In this document: piece by piece, positions 9,693 through 16,969 of the stretch
Layout of the letters: the number at the start of each line of letters is the position of its first letter
Position numbering within the stretch: the stretch's first letter is position 1
DNA from: a virus
Virus record (IMG/VR): IMGVR_UViG_3300006735_000105
Location: 1-34,346 of that record
DNA length: 34,346 bases
Direction: 5' to 3' (one strand)
Translations under genes and position numbers: made by a program
Notes under the pieces: model-generated
What the model saw: the letters and a program-made list of their open reading frames with translations, nothing else
Told to the model about the DNA's origin: nothing
Database searches by the model: none

Positions 9693-10982
9693 ATGAGCTT
9701 TGATGAAGGTAGGCTCAACGAACTCAAAGGCGCTCTATCCGCTAAAATGGCAGAGCAACAAGAGATCGCTGACTCAATATCACTAGAGGGTGAAACCCTC
9801 GTAGTTACTGATGACCATCGGTCATCTTTTAACGAAAACATGACCCAGATTAAAGAAATCAAGGGTCTCATTGAAGACATGACCACTCTTCGGGATGTTT
9901 CTGCATGGTCTTCTGAAGCTGAACACGCTTCTGTAGCTGCTGAAGTAGCTGCTGGCGTTGAAGCTGAAGTTAAAGCATACAGAACTTCTGTAGGTGAAGC
10001 TTTCGTTAGTTCGGAAGAATTCAAATCCCTACATGGCGGAAGGAACGGAGCTAATATGGCTTCTCCATTCGTTACGAAGACACTTGAGCAAAAAGACATT
10101 TACTCAGGTCTGCCAACTGGTACACCCGGTTCTTTCGGAGCTGTTGAGCGTGACGGAATTATCCCAATCGCACAACGACGAAGCCGAGTACGGGATCTTT
10201 TCCCATCACGTACCACAAACGCAGCCGTAATTGAGTATTTCCGTCAAACTGGTTTCACCAACAATGCTGATACTGTTGCAGAGCGACAAGGAAGCAACTT
10301 TGGTGCGAAACCACAGTCAACAATGACATTCGTAGGGGAGCAAGCTCCTGTACGGACCATTGCTCACTGGGAAGCTGCTCATAGGAATGTTCTAGCCGAT
10401 GAACCGCAATTGCGATCAATCATTGACAACGAACTTCTTTATGGTCTACGTCTTACAGAAGATACACAAATCCTATCTGGATCAGGTACCGGAGAAGACC
10501 TTGCAGGTATTCTAAATAACGGTAGCATCCAGACTTATTCATGGTCCGCTGGTGCAACAACTCCGGTTGCTGACACTAAGGCAGATGCCGTTCGTCGTGC
10601 AGCTACGCTTTCGTATCTTGCATACTACGAACCAACAGGTATCATCGTCAACCCTAATGACTGGGAAGACATTGAGCTAACAAAGAACTCGCAGGGCACA
10701 TACTTGCTTGCGATCTCTGTAGCTGGTGGCGCTGAATCACGAATTTGGCGAATCCCTGTCATTGATACACCTGCTATTGCTTCTGGAACCGCCCTAATCG
10801 GTGCGTTCGGAACTGGTGCGCAGTTGTATGACCGTGAAGCTGCTTCTATCAGAATCAGCGAACAGCATTCAGACTTCTTTGTCCGAAATGCTATCGTTGT
10901 TCTGGCTGAAGAACGTTTGGCACTTGCTGTTAAGCGACCAGAATCGTTTGTGAAAGTCACATTTGACGCTGCTCCTAGCTAA
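9693..10982 (+). CDS. Major capsid protein, HK97 fold
   Basis: The protein is 429 residues from the ATG at 9693, which has an excellent GAAGGAGA Shine-Dalgarno 8 nt upstream; an in-frame TTG at 9675 falls inside that site and is rejected. Residues about 1-110 are a helical acidic region, as in the delta/scaffolding domain of HK97 gp5-type capsid proteins. The fold domain then carries typical signatures: a Gly-rich entry (GLPTGTPGSFGAVERDG), the helix ending DEPQLRSIIDNELLYGL, and GSGTGEDLAGIL. The family assembles the icosahedral shell, and the delta domain is often removed by a prohead protease. Codon choice looks more C-ending than in neighbouring genes, as expected for a highly expressed product. 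The gene has its own promoter and structured leader, and a strong terminator follows. Confidence 0.95.
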   Translation: MSFDEGRLNELKGALSAKMAEQQEIADSISLEGETLVVTDDHRSSFNENMTQIKEIKGLIEDMTTLRDVSAWSSEAEHASVAAEVAAGVEAEVKAYRTSVGEAFVSSEEFKSLHGGRNGANMASPFVTKTLEQKDIYSGLPTGTPGSFGAVERDGIIPIAQRRSRVRDLFPSRTTNAAVIEYFRQTGFTNNADTVAERQGSNFGAKPQSTMTFVGEQAPVRTIAHWEAAHRNVLADEPQLRSIIDNELLYGLRLTEDTQILSGSGTGEDLAGILNNGSIQTYSWSAGATTPVADTKADAVRRAATLSYLAYYEPTGIIVNPNDWEDIELTKNSQGTYLLAISVAGGAESRIWRIPVIDTPAIASGTALIGAFGTGAQLYDREAASIRISEQHSDFFVRNAIVVLAEERLALAVKRPESFVKVTFDAAPS

Positions 10983-11031
10983 ACCTAGGAATTAGTTAGT
11001 CAGACCGACTTAAACGGTCCTAAAGTTTAGA

Positions 11032-11066
11032 CCCCCTGCCTTCGGGCAGGGGGGCTTTTCTTTTTT
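11032..11066 (+). terminator. Strong intrinsic terminator after the capsid gene
   Basis: A perfect 9-bp G/C-rich stem (CCCCCTGCC, 11032-11040, with GGCAGGGGG, 11045-11053) is closed by a UUCG tetraloop and followed by CTTTTCTTTTTT. A smaller hairpin, GACCG/CGGTC, precedes it at 11003-11019. Confidence 0.93.
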
Positions 11067-11079
11067 ATATACTATTAGT

Positions 11080-11805
11080 ATGGAAAAAGATGATGACTTT
11101 GATAACTTTGAATCGTGGTCATCCGATGACATTAAATCGTTACTTACTGTTGACCCTGATGCTGTTGTGGGGATAAAAAATCTTTTATTTTTCTTGATAG
11201 ATAACAACGGTGTGGTTAAAGACTCACGAATGGATTTAATGTTGCACATTAACTCTGTTGTTCAGTTTGGTCAAGACAATTTTTATTTTAAGAACGCTGA
11301 AAAGGTCGTTTCTTTAGCTAGCGAGTATTGTTTAGTAGACTCTCGTAAGGATAAGCAAGTTCTAGAAGCGATAGGGCTAGCTGATAACAGCGTGTTATTT
11401 TTGGCAATCCACGGAGAAGAAGATGCTGCGCTTGATGCAGCTATGTGCTTATCTGGAAGAACAGGATCGCTGATGCAAGATGAAACAGTCAGGCCTTCTT
11501 TATCTTTGTTTGGTTACTGGGAAAACACTTCTGTAGATCTGATAAAGTCGGTATTGACAAACGATTCTTTAAGTGCTAAAATATTAGAACTAAGAGAGAT
11601 CGCTGAGAAGGAAGAGTTGTTTTTTACATCTGATTTAGAGTATGTAGATTGTTTACGTAGTCTTTGTGAGATTGGTTTATTTTCTACTCGGATTGACATT
11701 TTTGGTGACGCTTATATTGAAATAAAAGAAGAGGCTGCAGGATTGTTTTTGGTTCTTTGTGGTCAAGTTGAATTAGCAAGGAAATTAGCAAACATTACGA
11801 TTTGA
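11080..11805 (+). CDS. Unknown acidic helical protein, probably leaderless mRNA
   Basis: This 241-residue protein is acidic at its N-terminus (MEKDDDFDNFESW) and predicted mostly helical, with Leu/Ala-rich segments resembling a helical-repeat fold. It has no membrane segment or recognisable catalytic motif. There is no Shine-Dalgarno. Instead TATACT (11068-11073) ends 6 nt before the ATG, so transcription probably starts on the A of the start codon. No good -35 is visible, because the upstream DNA is the capsid terminator. Its TGA stop lies inside the -35 box of the first promoter ahead of the reductase gene. It is the first gene of a non-structural cassette. I do not recognise the family. 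Confidence 0.82.
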   Translation: MEKDDDFDNFESWSSDDIKSLLTVDPDAVVGIKNLLFFLIDNNGVVKDSRMDLMLHINSVVQFGQDNFYFKNAEKVVSLASEYCLVDSRKDKQVLEAIGLADNSVLFLAIHGEEDAALDAAMCLSGRTGSLMQDETVRPSLSLFGYWENTSVDLIKSVLTNDSLSAKILELREIAEKEELFFTSDLEYVDCLRSLCEIGLFSTRIDIFGDAYIEIKEEAAGLFLVLCGQVELARKLANITI

Positions 11806-11830
11806 CAAAAAGAATTTTCTGTGCTATCAT
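11802..11830 (+). promoter_or_regulatory. Promoter P1 upstream of the ribonucleotide reductase gene
   Basis: TTGACA (11802-11807), 17 nt, TATCAT (11825-11830). The -35 overlaps the stop codon of the preceding gene. The expected start near 11837 lies within the 5' arm of the hairpin at 11835-11863, so P1 transcripts would begin inside or beside a terminator-like hairpin. Confidence 0.65.
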
Positions 11831-11831
11831 G

Positions 11832-11867
11832 AAAAATGTTAAGTCTCCAAACGACTTGACATTTTTT
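11832..11867 (+). terminator. Intrinsic terminator, probably bidirectional
   Basis: An 11-bp stem (AATGTTAAGTC, 11835-11845, with GACTTGACATT, 11853-11863, one G-U pair) with a 7-nt loop is flanked by A-rich sequence before and six T after. It would end transcription of the 11080 gene. Its 3' arm also contains the TTGACA of promoter P2. Confidence 0.75.
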
Positions 11868-11884
11868 AATTAGATAAGTATCTT
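11856..11884 (+). promoter_or_regulatory. Promoter P2 for the ribonucleotide reductase gene
   Basis: TTGACA (11856-11861), 17 nt, TATCTT (11879-11884). The expected start near 11891 would give a leader of about 64 nt that contains the Shine-Dalgarno at 11945-11950. Confidence 0.65.
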
Positions 11885-11954
11885 AGAATACTTAAATCCC
11901 ATCATAATCAATCACGGACTAGCAATGCCAGCTAGTTCTATTTCAGGAGAGAAC

Positions 11955-13919
11955 GTGAAAAATTTTAGAATATCTGACGACCACGCCGAAAGCTACTCAG
12001 AAAAAATGCCCCCTTGGGGATTTAATGGGCTAGGCTATGTTACTTATAAAAGAACATATGCTAGACCTTTTTTTGATTTAGAGTCCGATAGCATAGTTCG
12101 CACGGAAGAGTGGCATGAAACCGTTCAACGTGTAGTAAACGGAGCTCAAGATATAGGAGCACGCCTTACGGAAGATGAAGCTAACAGGCTTTATGATTAC
12201 ATATTTAACCTTAGAGGTTGTGTTGCTGGAAGAATGCTTTGGCAACTAGGTACAGACAATAATAAACGTTTAGGTGGTGACAGTCTTGTTAACTGCTGGT
12301 TTGTTGATGTACAAAAACCATCTGATTTTTCTTGGGCTGTTGAGCGACTGATGCTTGGTGGAGGTGTAGGATTTTCTTGTAACGCTCCTGAAAGACTTGG
12401 TGTTGTTCGTAACGCTTGGGTTGATCACTGCGATGCTAACGATGCGGATTATATAGTTCCTGATAAAAGAGAAGGCTGGGGAGAGGTAGTAAGAAAAGTT
12501 TTTGAATGCTACTTAGGAGATGACGATAATCCGTCCACGATGACCTATGCAACTCATTTAGTTAGAAAAGCTGGCGTACCTATAAAGACATTTGGCGGAA
12601 CTGCGTCTGGGCCTGAGATTCTCATATCTGGTATAGAAAAAATATGCAAAGTTTTAGATAAAGCAGTTGGACGAACTCTAACTTCAGTTGAAGTTTTAGA
12701 TTGTATGAATATTATTGGATCTATAGTTGTAGCTGGTAACGTTCGTAGAAGCGCAGAGATTGCAGTTGGCTCTTTAGATGATGAAGATTATTTAATGGCT
12801 AAGCGATGGGATTTAGGAGATATTCCTATTGAACGAGCCATGTCTAATAACACTGTGTTTGTTTCTGCTGATCAGATGAAAGATATGCCTGATTTGATAT
12901 GGGAAGGTTACAAAGGTAATGGTGAACCTTACGGTTTCTTTAATTTGGAATCTTCAATTAAGTATGGTAGGATGGGAGAGGAAAGACCAGACCACTCAAT
13001 AGTTGGCGTTAACCCATGTGCTGAAATTCCGCTGTCAAATCGTGAATCGTGTAACTTATCTGAGATATATTTACCTATGGTTAGCTCTAAAGAAGAGTTG
13101 ATTGATGTAGCTTGCTTGTTATATAAGGTTCAAAAAGCTGTTGCTGCTTTGTCTTATTTAGATCCTGCTTCAGATAAGATCACATCTCAAAACATGCGAC
13201 TAGGGCTAGGTATAACTGGTGTTGCTCAAGCTCTAGATAGATTAGACTGGCTAGACGATACTTATGTTGCTCTTAGAGAGCTAGACAAGCGGTGGTCAGC
13301 TGAACGTGGATGGCCTGAGTCAGTTAGGTTAACTACAGTTAAACCGTCAGGAACATTGAGCTTATTACCTGGAGTTACGCCTGGAGTTCACCCTGGATTT
13401 AGTCAGTATTTTGTGAAGCGTATGCGTATGGCTTCAAGTGACGTTTTGGTCAACTATTGTAAGTCAAAAGGATACTTTGTTGAGCCGTTAAGGAACTTTG
13501 ATGGATCTCAAGATCACCGTACAGTTGTTGTTGAGTTTCCTTGTAAGTTTCCAGAAGGTACAGTTTTGGCTAAAGATATGTCAGCAATAGAACAAATGGA
13601 TTTAGTTCGTAAACTTCAGAAGGTATGGGCAGATAACGCTGTTTCTGTTACGGTCTATTACAGACCTGAGGAACTAGAAGGAATTCAAAGTTATCTTGCT
13701 GAGTATTGGTCTGAAATGAAGTCTGTTAGCTTTTTGCTTCACTCAGAGCATGGGTTTGATCAGGCTCCAATGGGAGAGCTTTTTGAAAAAGATTACATAA
13801 GTATGTTGGAGACCACAACTCCTCTTGGAGAAAAGCTTTCTGGCTCTACGATTCTTTCAGAAGATGATATGGCATTGTTGGGAGATGAGTGCGCTACTGG
13901 TGCATGCCCAATTAGGTAA
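11955..13919 (+). CDS. nrdJ: Class II (adenosylcobalamin-dependent) ribonucleotide reductase, monomeric type
   Basis: This enzyme reduces ribonucleotides to deoxyribonucleotides for phage DNA synthesis, using coenzyme B12 to make the active-site thiyl radical without oxygen or a small subunit. I chose the GTG at 11955 (654 aa) because AGGAGA lies 4 nt upstream; the in-frame ATG at 11925 has no such site. Visible catalytic residues are Cys114 in NCWF, Cys355 and Glu357 in NPCAE, and Cys366 in ESCNLSE. The 11-residue spacing from Cys355 to Cys366 matches the Lactobacillus leichmannii enzyme. The C-terminal redox pair is Cys646/Cys651 (CATGAC), and the family motif VKPSGTLSLLPGVTPG is present. 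It is shorter than the roughly 740-residue Lactobacillus type, so part of the allosteric region may be reduced. Two near-consensus promoters drive it. Confidence 0.95.
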   Translation: MKNFRISDDHAESYSEKMPPWGFNGLGYVTYKRTYARPFFDLESDSIVRTEEWHETVQRVVNGAQDIGARLTEDEANRLYDYIFNLRGCVAGRMLWQLGTDNNKRLGGDSLVNCWFVDVQKPSDFSWAVERLMLGGGVGFSCNAPERLGVVRNAWVDHCDANDADYIVPDKREGWGEVVRKVFECYLGDDDNPSTMTYATHLVRKAGVPIKTFGGTASGPEILISGIEKICKVLDKAVGRTLTSVEVLDCMNIIGSIVVAGNVRRSAEIAVGSLDDEDYLMAKRWDLGDIPIERAMSNNTVFVSADQMKDMPDLIWEGYKGNGEPYGFFNLESSIKYGRMGEERPDHSIVGVNPCAEIPLSNRESCNLSEIYLPMVSSKEELIDVACLLYKVQKAVAALSYLDPASDKITSQNMRLGLGITGVAQALDRLDWLDDTYVALRELDKRWSAERGWPESVRLTTVKPSGTLSLLPGVTPGVHPGFSQYFVKRMRMASSDVLVNYCKSKGYFVEPLRNFDGSQDHRTVVVEFPCKFPEGTVLAKDMSAIEQMDLVRKLQKVWADNAVSVTVYYRPEELEGIQSYLAEYWSEMKSVSFLLHSEHGFDQAPMGELFEKDYISMLETTTPLGEKLSGSTILSEDDMALLGDECATGACPIR

Positions 13920-13962
13920 TTCGTATTATACCTTAAATAGTTTTACTATAGTGAAAATACTA

Positions 13963-14054
13963 CCTTTAGAATAGCTTTGTACCGGCAAGGCTATTCTGTA
14001 AGGAGGAGAGTGTATGGTATCGGCGTAGAGGCCGGACTCCGAGTTCCACAATGA
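13963..14054 (+). ncRNA. Structured leader or small RNA with a mini-ORF, function unknown
   Basis: A stem formed by CCTT..AGAATAGC (13963-13975) and GCTATTCT..AAGG (13990-14003) runs into a perfect AGGAGG at 14001-14006. That site lies 7 nt before ATG GTA TCG GCG TAG (14014-14028), a four-codon frame. A GTG at 14010 opens 14 codons ending at 14054. A possible promoter (TTTACT at 13942-13947 and TAGAAT at 13967-13972, 19-nt spacer) overlaps the stem. The terminator at 14055 follows. It could be an attenuation leader or a small RNA of about 110 nt; no tRNA fold is evident. Confidence 0.35.
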
Positions 14055-14087
14055 GATGGGGTTTGGTTGCCCAAGCCCCATCTTCTT
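14055..14087 (+). terminator. Intrinsic terminator between reductase and the 14104 gene
   Basis: A 12-bp stem (GATGGGGTTTGG, 14055-14066, with CCAAGCCCCATC, 14071-14082, one G-U pair) has loop TTGC and is followed by TTCTTTG. The stem is strong but the T-tract is interrupted. Confidence 0.65.
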
Positions 14088-14096
14088 TGCTAGAAT
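14067..14096 (+). promoter_or_regulatory. Promoter for the 14104 gene
   Basis: TTGCCC (14067-14072), 18 nt, TAGAAT (14091-14096). The ATG begins 7 nt after the -10 box, consistent with a leaderless or near-leaderless transcript. The -35 sits in the loop and 3' arm of the terminator. Confidence 0.45.
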
Positions 14097-14103
14097 AGAG
14101 GTT

Positions 14104-14457
14104 ATGCATACACTAACTGACCTTAAAGGAAATAAAGTCTTTTTAGACCTAGAATATTTAGCTGATTTAGTTGAGTTATCAGGCATTTCAAAAACAGCCC
14201 CTTTGTCTCTTAAGGGCGAGATATCATTGCCTTATGGTCTAGCTTTAATTTGTGGGATGAGTAAGTATCCTGCTTGTGATGATTTTAATTTTTTAGTTGA
14301 GGAAATACCTCAGTCTTATGTCCCTCGTTTTATTATGTGCTGGGATGCTATTGAATTAGAAGTTGAAGAAGATATAGTTGAGTGGTCTGAAAGAGTTGGT
14401 ACGAAGTCTGTTGTTAAAAAAATAAGGTCACTCTCCGCTGAGATAAAACACAGCTAA
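14104..14457 (+). CDS. Unknown small acidic protein
   Basis: This is a 117-residue protein from the ATG at 14104. The frame is open further upstream, but a start at 14056 would lie inside the terminator stem. There is no Shine-Dalgarno, and the TAGAAT seven nt upstream suggests leaderless expression. The protein has mixed helix/strand character and an acidic stretch near residues 80-92 (EVEEDIVEW), with no membrane segment or recognised motif. It lies between the reductase and a putative regulator in the non-structural cassette. I do not recognise the family. Confidence 0.75.
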   Translation: MHTLTDLKGNKVFLDLEYLADLVELSGISKTAPLSLKGEISLPYGLALICGMSKYPACDDFNFLVEEIPQSYVPRFIMCWDAIELEVEEDIVEWSERVGTKSVVKKIRSLSAEIKHS

Positions 14458-14474
14458 GATTTCAAATAATCCAC

Positions 14475-14503
14475 TTGACATGTAAACAAATCTTTACTAA
14501 AAT
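14475..14503 (+). promoter_or_regulatory. Consensus promoter giving a leaderless mRNA
   Basis: TTGACA (14475-14480), exactly 17 nt, TAAAAT (14498-14503), and the ATG at 14510 after 6 nt. Transcription would start on the start codon itself. Confidence 0.8.
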
Positions 14504-14509
14504 AAGTAT

Positions 14510-14893
14510 ATGAAGCATGAACAAAGATGGAAAAAGTATTACAATGCTTTATTGCAATATGAGAAGCGGTATGGAGACGCTCTAGTCCCAAGCGGGCATT
14601 TAGAGTTTCTTGATGGTGGGGAAGAGATAAACTTAGGTCACTGGGTAAGCTATATGCGTACACGTTATCGTCAGAGTTTACTATCTTCCCAAAGAATAGA
14701 GCTTTTAGAAGCAATACCAAGTTGGACTTGGGGTCCTATTAGGCCTGGTCCAAAATCAAAGAATTATGTAATACAAAGAAATGAAAAAATAAAAATTGCT
14801 TATGAGAAGGGTCAGTCTCCTTCTGTTTTAGCTAGGGAGTATGGCTTGAGTAGGCAGTGGATTTATCAAATAATTAAGGAAGATAATGAGTAA
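14510..14893 (+). CDS. Helicase-associated-domain protein with C-terminal helix-turn-helix (putative regulator)
   Basis: This 127-residue protein begins with a match to the helicase-associated (HA) domain, residues about 4-75. It shows the family spacing of RWKKYYNALLQYEKRYGD, then VPSGH, LGHWVSYMRTRYR and a closing WTWGP. The HA domain is a small helical nucleic-acid-binding unit, usually found repeated after helicases but here free-standing. Residues about 95-125 (YEKGQSPSVLAREYGLSRQW) form a helix-turn-helix of the resolvase/Hin type. I infer a DNA-binding regulator. It has the clearest promoter in the window, a leaderless start, and an 8-nt overlap with the following membrane-protein gene. 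The exact target is unknown. Confidence 0.85.
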   Translation: MKHEQRWKKYYNALLQYEKRYGDALVPSGHLEFLDGGEEINLGHWVSYMRTRYRQSLLSSQRIELLEAIPSWTWGPIRPGPKSKNYVIQRNEKIKIAYEKGQSPSVLAREYGLSRQWIYQIIKEDNE

Positions 14894-15200
14894 AAATAGA
14901 AATGATGATTGGGATTCTATCTTGCGTGGTGTAGAAAAAGCATCTGAGCAAAGCGAACCCAAAAGAAAAGGGTTACAATTAAATAGTTTGTTTATGATTG
15001 CTGGTATATCTGCATTTACTGGTTTAATGATTATGACCATAAATAGAATAATGATATCAGCTTGGCCAAATATGGATTGGATAGACCCAGGCATAGGGTT
15101 TTGGAATGCATTTCAAATGTCATTGGCCATTTGGGCATTGCTTTCTTTGAAAGCTTTGATAAATGCAGCTTCTGCTGTTGCGGCTAACAGGGGCAACTAA
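14886..15200 (+). CDS. Small membrane protein with two transmembrane segments
   Basis: The 104-residue protein has a hydrophilic N-terminus of about 30 residues rich in Lys, Asp and Glu. Hydrophobic segments follow at about residues 34-54 (LFMIAGISAFTGLMIM) and 74-97 (FQMSLAIWALLSL), and the tail is short and basic. The start overlaps the upstream stop by 8 nt (ATGAGTAA). Size and two TM segments would fit a holin, but it lies about 13 kb from the endolysin and among non-lysis genes, so that is only one possibility. I do not recognise the family. Confidence 0.8.
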   Translation: MSKNRNDDWDSILRGVEKASEQSEPKRKGLQLNSLFMIAGISAFTGLMIMTINRIMISAWPNMDWIDPGIGFWNAFQMSLAIWALLSLKALINAASAVAANRGN

Positions 15201-15201
15201 G

Positions 15202-15714
15202 TTGGTTACTTTACAAAATTTACACAGTACAAGAACTTGGGACGATGCTGCTGAAAAGCATGTCTTTAGAATATGGAATCGCAGTAGCGAGGACATTGTA
15301 AAAACAAGTGATGTTGAGCTTTCTCTTGAAGATCCTGTTAAGCAGATACGTAGCCATGTTGACAATATGATTGACATGTTTTTTCATGGGGATGACGTTT
15401 TAGAGTCAGAGTCTTACTGGTTAAACTTGGGGGCTTTTGTTTTATTAGCTTATGATGGTCTTGATCCTAATGAGGTTTCTCGTATCTTGGCTGATAAGCA
15501 GAGGGATTATGGTCCTAACAATATAGCTAGGTTTGCGGAAAAAGGTTTGATATTACGTTTGCATGATAAGGTGGCTAGATTAGAGAATCTTTTGTCAGGA
15601 ACTAGTGAAGCAAGGAATGAGTCTATAGCTGATACCTATTTGGATATTATTGGTTATTCTGTTATAGGCTTGATGTGGATGAATGGGGAGTTCTTTAATC
15701 TTTTGAAAGTTTGA
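15202..15714 (+). CDS. Nmad1/DUF1599- or MazG-like nucleotide-metabolism protein
   Basis: The protein is 170 residues from a TTG at 15202 (AGGGG upstream); an ATG at 15163 would give 183 residues with an unusually long overlap into the previous gene. The conserved core has the order ILADKQRDYGPNNIARF, then GLILRLHDKVARLENLL, then NESIADTYLDIIGY. This is the pattern of phage nucleotide-modification-associated domain 1 proteins, all-alpha relatives of MazG/dUTPase-type nucleotide pyrophosphohydrolases. The conserved acidic residues and the Asp-Lys-x-x-Arg motif are present. A role in sanitising or remodelling nucleotide pools would match the nearby ribonucleotide reductase. The enzymatic activity is inferred from family resemblance. 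Confidence 0.75.
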   Translation: MVTLQNLHSTRTWDDAAEKHVFRIWNRSSEDIVKTSDVELSLEDPVKQIRSHVDNMIDMFFHGDDVLESESYWLNLGAFVLLAYDGLDPNEVSRILADKQRDYGPNNIARFAEKGLILRLHDKVARLENLLSGTSEARNESIADTYLDIIGYSVIGLMWMNGEFFNLLKV

Positions 15715-15795
15715 AGTAATGGCGACTGTATACCTATTTGCGGTATCATATAAGCTGAGGAGCAATTTTATTCACTACACAATTTTGGAGTTGAA

Positions 15796-15954
15796 ATGCC
15801 TAAACCAATTAAAAAGCTGGTTGACCGTGAAGAAGGCGAAGGAGTCGCTGGTAGAGCCCGACGAGTAGGTCGGAGAATAGCTGACCGTGCCCGACAAGCA
15901 GCGTCAAGAGCTAGAAGCGCTTTCAGGCGGGCAAGAGCTAGAAGACGTCGTTAA
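15796..15954 (+). CDS. Tiny Arg-rich, protamine-like protein
   Basis: A 52-residue frame starts at an ATG 5 nt after TTGGAG and ends in TAA. The N-terminus is MPKPIKKLVDREEGEGVAGR, and the remainder is almost entirely Arg, Ala and Ser, ending in four Arg. About 17 of 52 residues are Arg. Such composition is typical of nucleic-acid-condensing or very basic virion peptides. The stretch around DREEGEGVAGRA looks like a degenerate copy of the REGRA motif found in the two giant proteins. It sits 23 nt before the connector gene with a good ribosome site of its own. Function unknown; packaging or DNA binding is inference. Confidence 0.7.
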   Translation: MPKPIKKLVDREEGEGVAGRARRVGRRIADRARQAASRARSAFRRARARRRR

Positions 15955-15977
15955 TCTGTAACCTTTAAGGATAAGCT

Positions 15978-16967
15978 ATGGCGTTAGTAACAGTTTCCGA
16001 TGTAGAAACATACATGGATATAGATTTGGACAACAAGCAGGAAGACGCTGCACAGTTCATCCTTGATGGGCTTGAAGCTGAGCTTGTTGCTTATTTGCGA
16101 CGCCCTGTTTCGGTTACTTCTTTTACGGAAACCTACAGGGTTCCAGAGATCGGAAGAGGCGTAGCACAGAATAACTATTATTACAATTACACCACTGATC
16201 CGTCGTATGCAACCACGCTGACGGCGGCTGGTGTTTTGTATACGCCTACATGGGTTTTGTATTTAAATGAAAGCCCTGTGGTTACAGTATCTTCGTTAAC
16301 TATAACGCCTGCTACATCTGAGGGAGCTAAAGCTACTGTTAAATTAGATTTGGCTGGAGCAACAAACGGCACTTATGGTGTCGGTAACGCTACAGTTTAT
16401 TATGTTGACAGCACCACTGATCCCGATGACCCAGATGTTTACGCTTACACAAACACTGAGTCAATTACTGTTGCTAGCAATACTGCCACGAATAAATCAT
16501 TTCAGGCTGTTAAGACTGGTAAAAACTATAACTCAGTAGCTAATAGCGGTAAGATACCTAATGGTACTGGTGGATCAGGGCCGTCTTTTATTGGCTCTGC
16601 TGGAGATCAGGGAGGCACAGCTACGGTTAATTCTGGCTCTGCTATTTCTGGTGGTACTGATGGAGCTACGCCGATGGTTCAAGTCGCTGAAACAGATTTC
16701 CTTAAAAGGGATTATGGAGTTGACCTTTATAATGCTTACGCTAACGATAAAGTAGATATAACCTATACTGCTGGTCTTGATGGGGCTAACATTAAAGCTT
16801 TTAAGATTTTGATACTTAGGGCTGCTGCTAGAGAAATGCAAAACATGTATGATGATACTGTTGGTTTGAAAGATTTAACCACTAGAAACATTGCTCCTTT
16901 AGAGACTGGTTTTACTGAAAGGGAATTAGCGAGCATAAGGCGGTATCGTAGAGTTAGGGTGTCTTAG
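15978..16967 (+). CDS. Head-tail connector (gp6-like) with a large beta-rich insertion
   Basis: The protein has 329 residues, with AAGGA 7 nt before the ATG. The first 50 residues (VSDVETYMDIDL, DAAQFILDGLEAELVAYLRR) match the opening helices of HK97 gp6-type connector proteins. The last 80 or so contain the helix KAFKILILRAAAREMQNMYD and a basic end. These proteins normally run about 100-200 residues. Here the core is split by a Thr/Ser/Gly-rich, probably all-beta insertion around residues 60-240, with a low-complexity Gly segment (NGTGGSGPSF) near 197-206. The family forms the ring under the portal. The insertion may project from the neck. The next gene starts 2 nt after the stop. Confidence 0.8.
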   Translation: MALVTVSDVETYMDIDLDNKQEDAAQFILDGLEAELVAYLRRPVSVTSFTETYRVPEIGRGVAQNNYYYNYTTDPSYATTLTAAGVLYTPTWVLYLNESPVVTVSSLTITPATSEGAKATVKLDLAGATNGTYGVGNATVYYVDSTTDPDDPDVYAYTNTESITVASNTATNKSFQAVKTGKNYNSVANSGKIPNGTGGSGPSFIGSAGDQGGTATVNSGSAISGGTDGATPMVQVAETDFLKRDYGVDLYNAYANDKVDITYTAGLDGANIKAFKILILRAAAREMQNMYDDTVGLKDLTTRNIAPLETGFTERELASIRRYRRVRVS

Positions 16968-16969
16968 CT

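Noticed and set aside
11925-11954. ATG at 11925 as the start of the ribonucleotide reductase
   Set aside because: No Shine-Dalgarno precedes it, whereas the in-frame GTG at 11955 has AGGAGA 4 nt upstream and the ten extra residues look unlike the family.
13979-14090. A tRNA in the gap after the reductase gene
   Set aside because: No cloverleaf, T-loop consensus or acceptor stem can be formed; the hairpins are better explained as a leader and a terminator.
14886-15200. Calling the two-TM protein a holin
   Set aside because: Size and topology fit, but it is far from the endolysin and embedded in a metabolic cassette; the evidence is too weak for a firm name.
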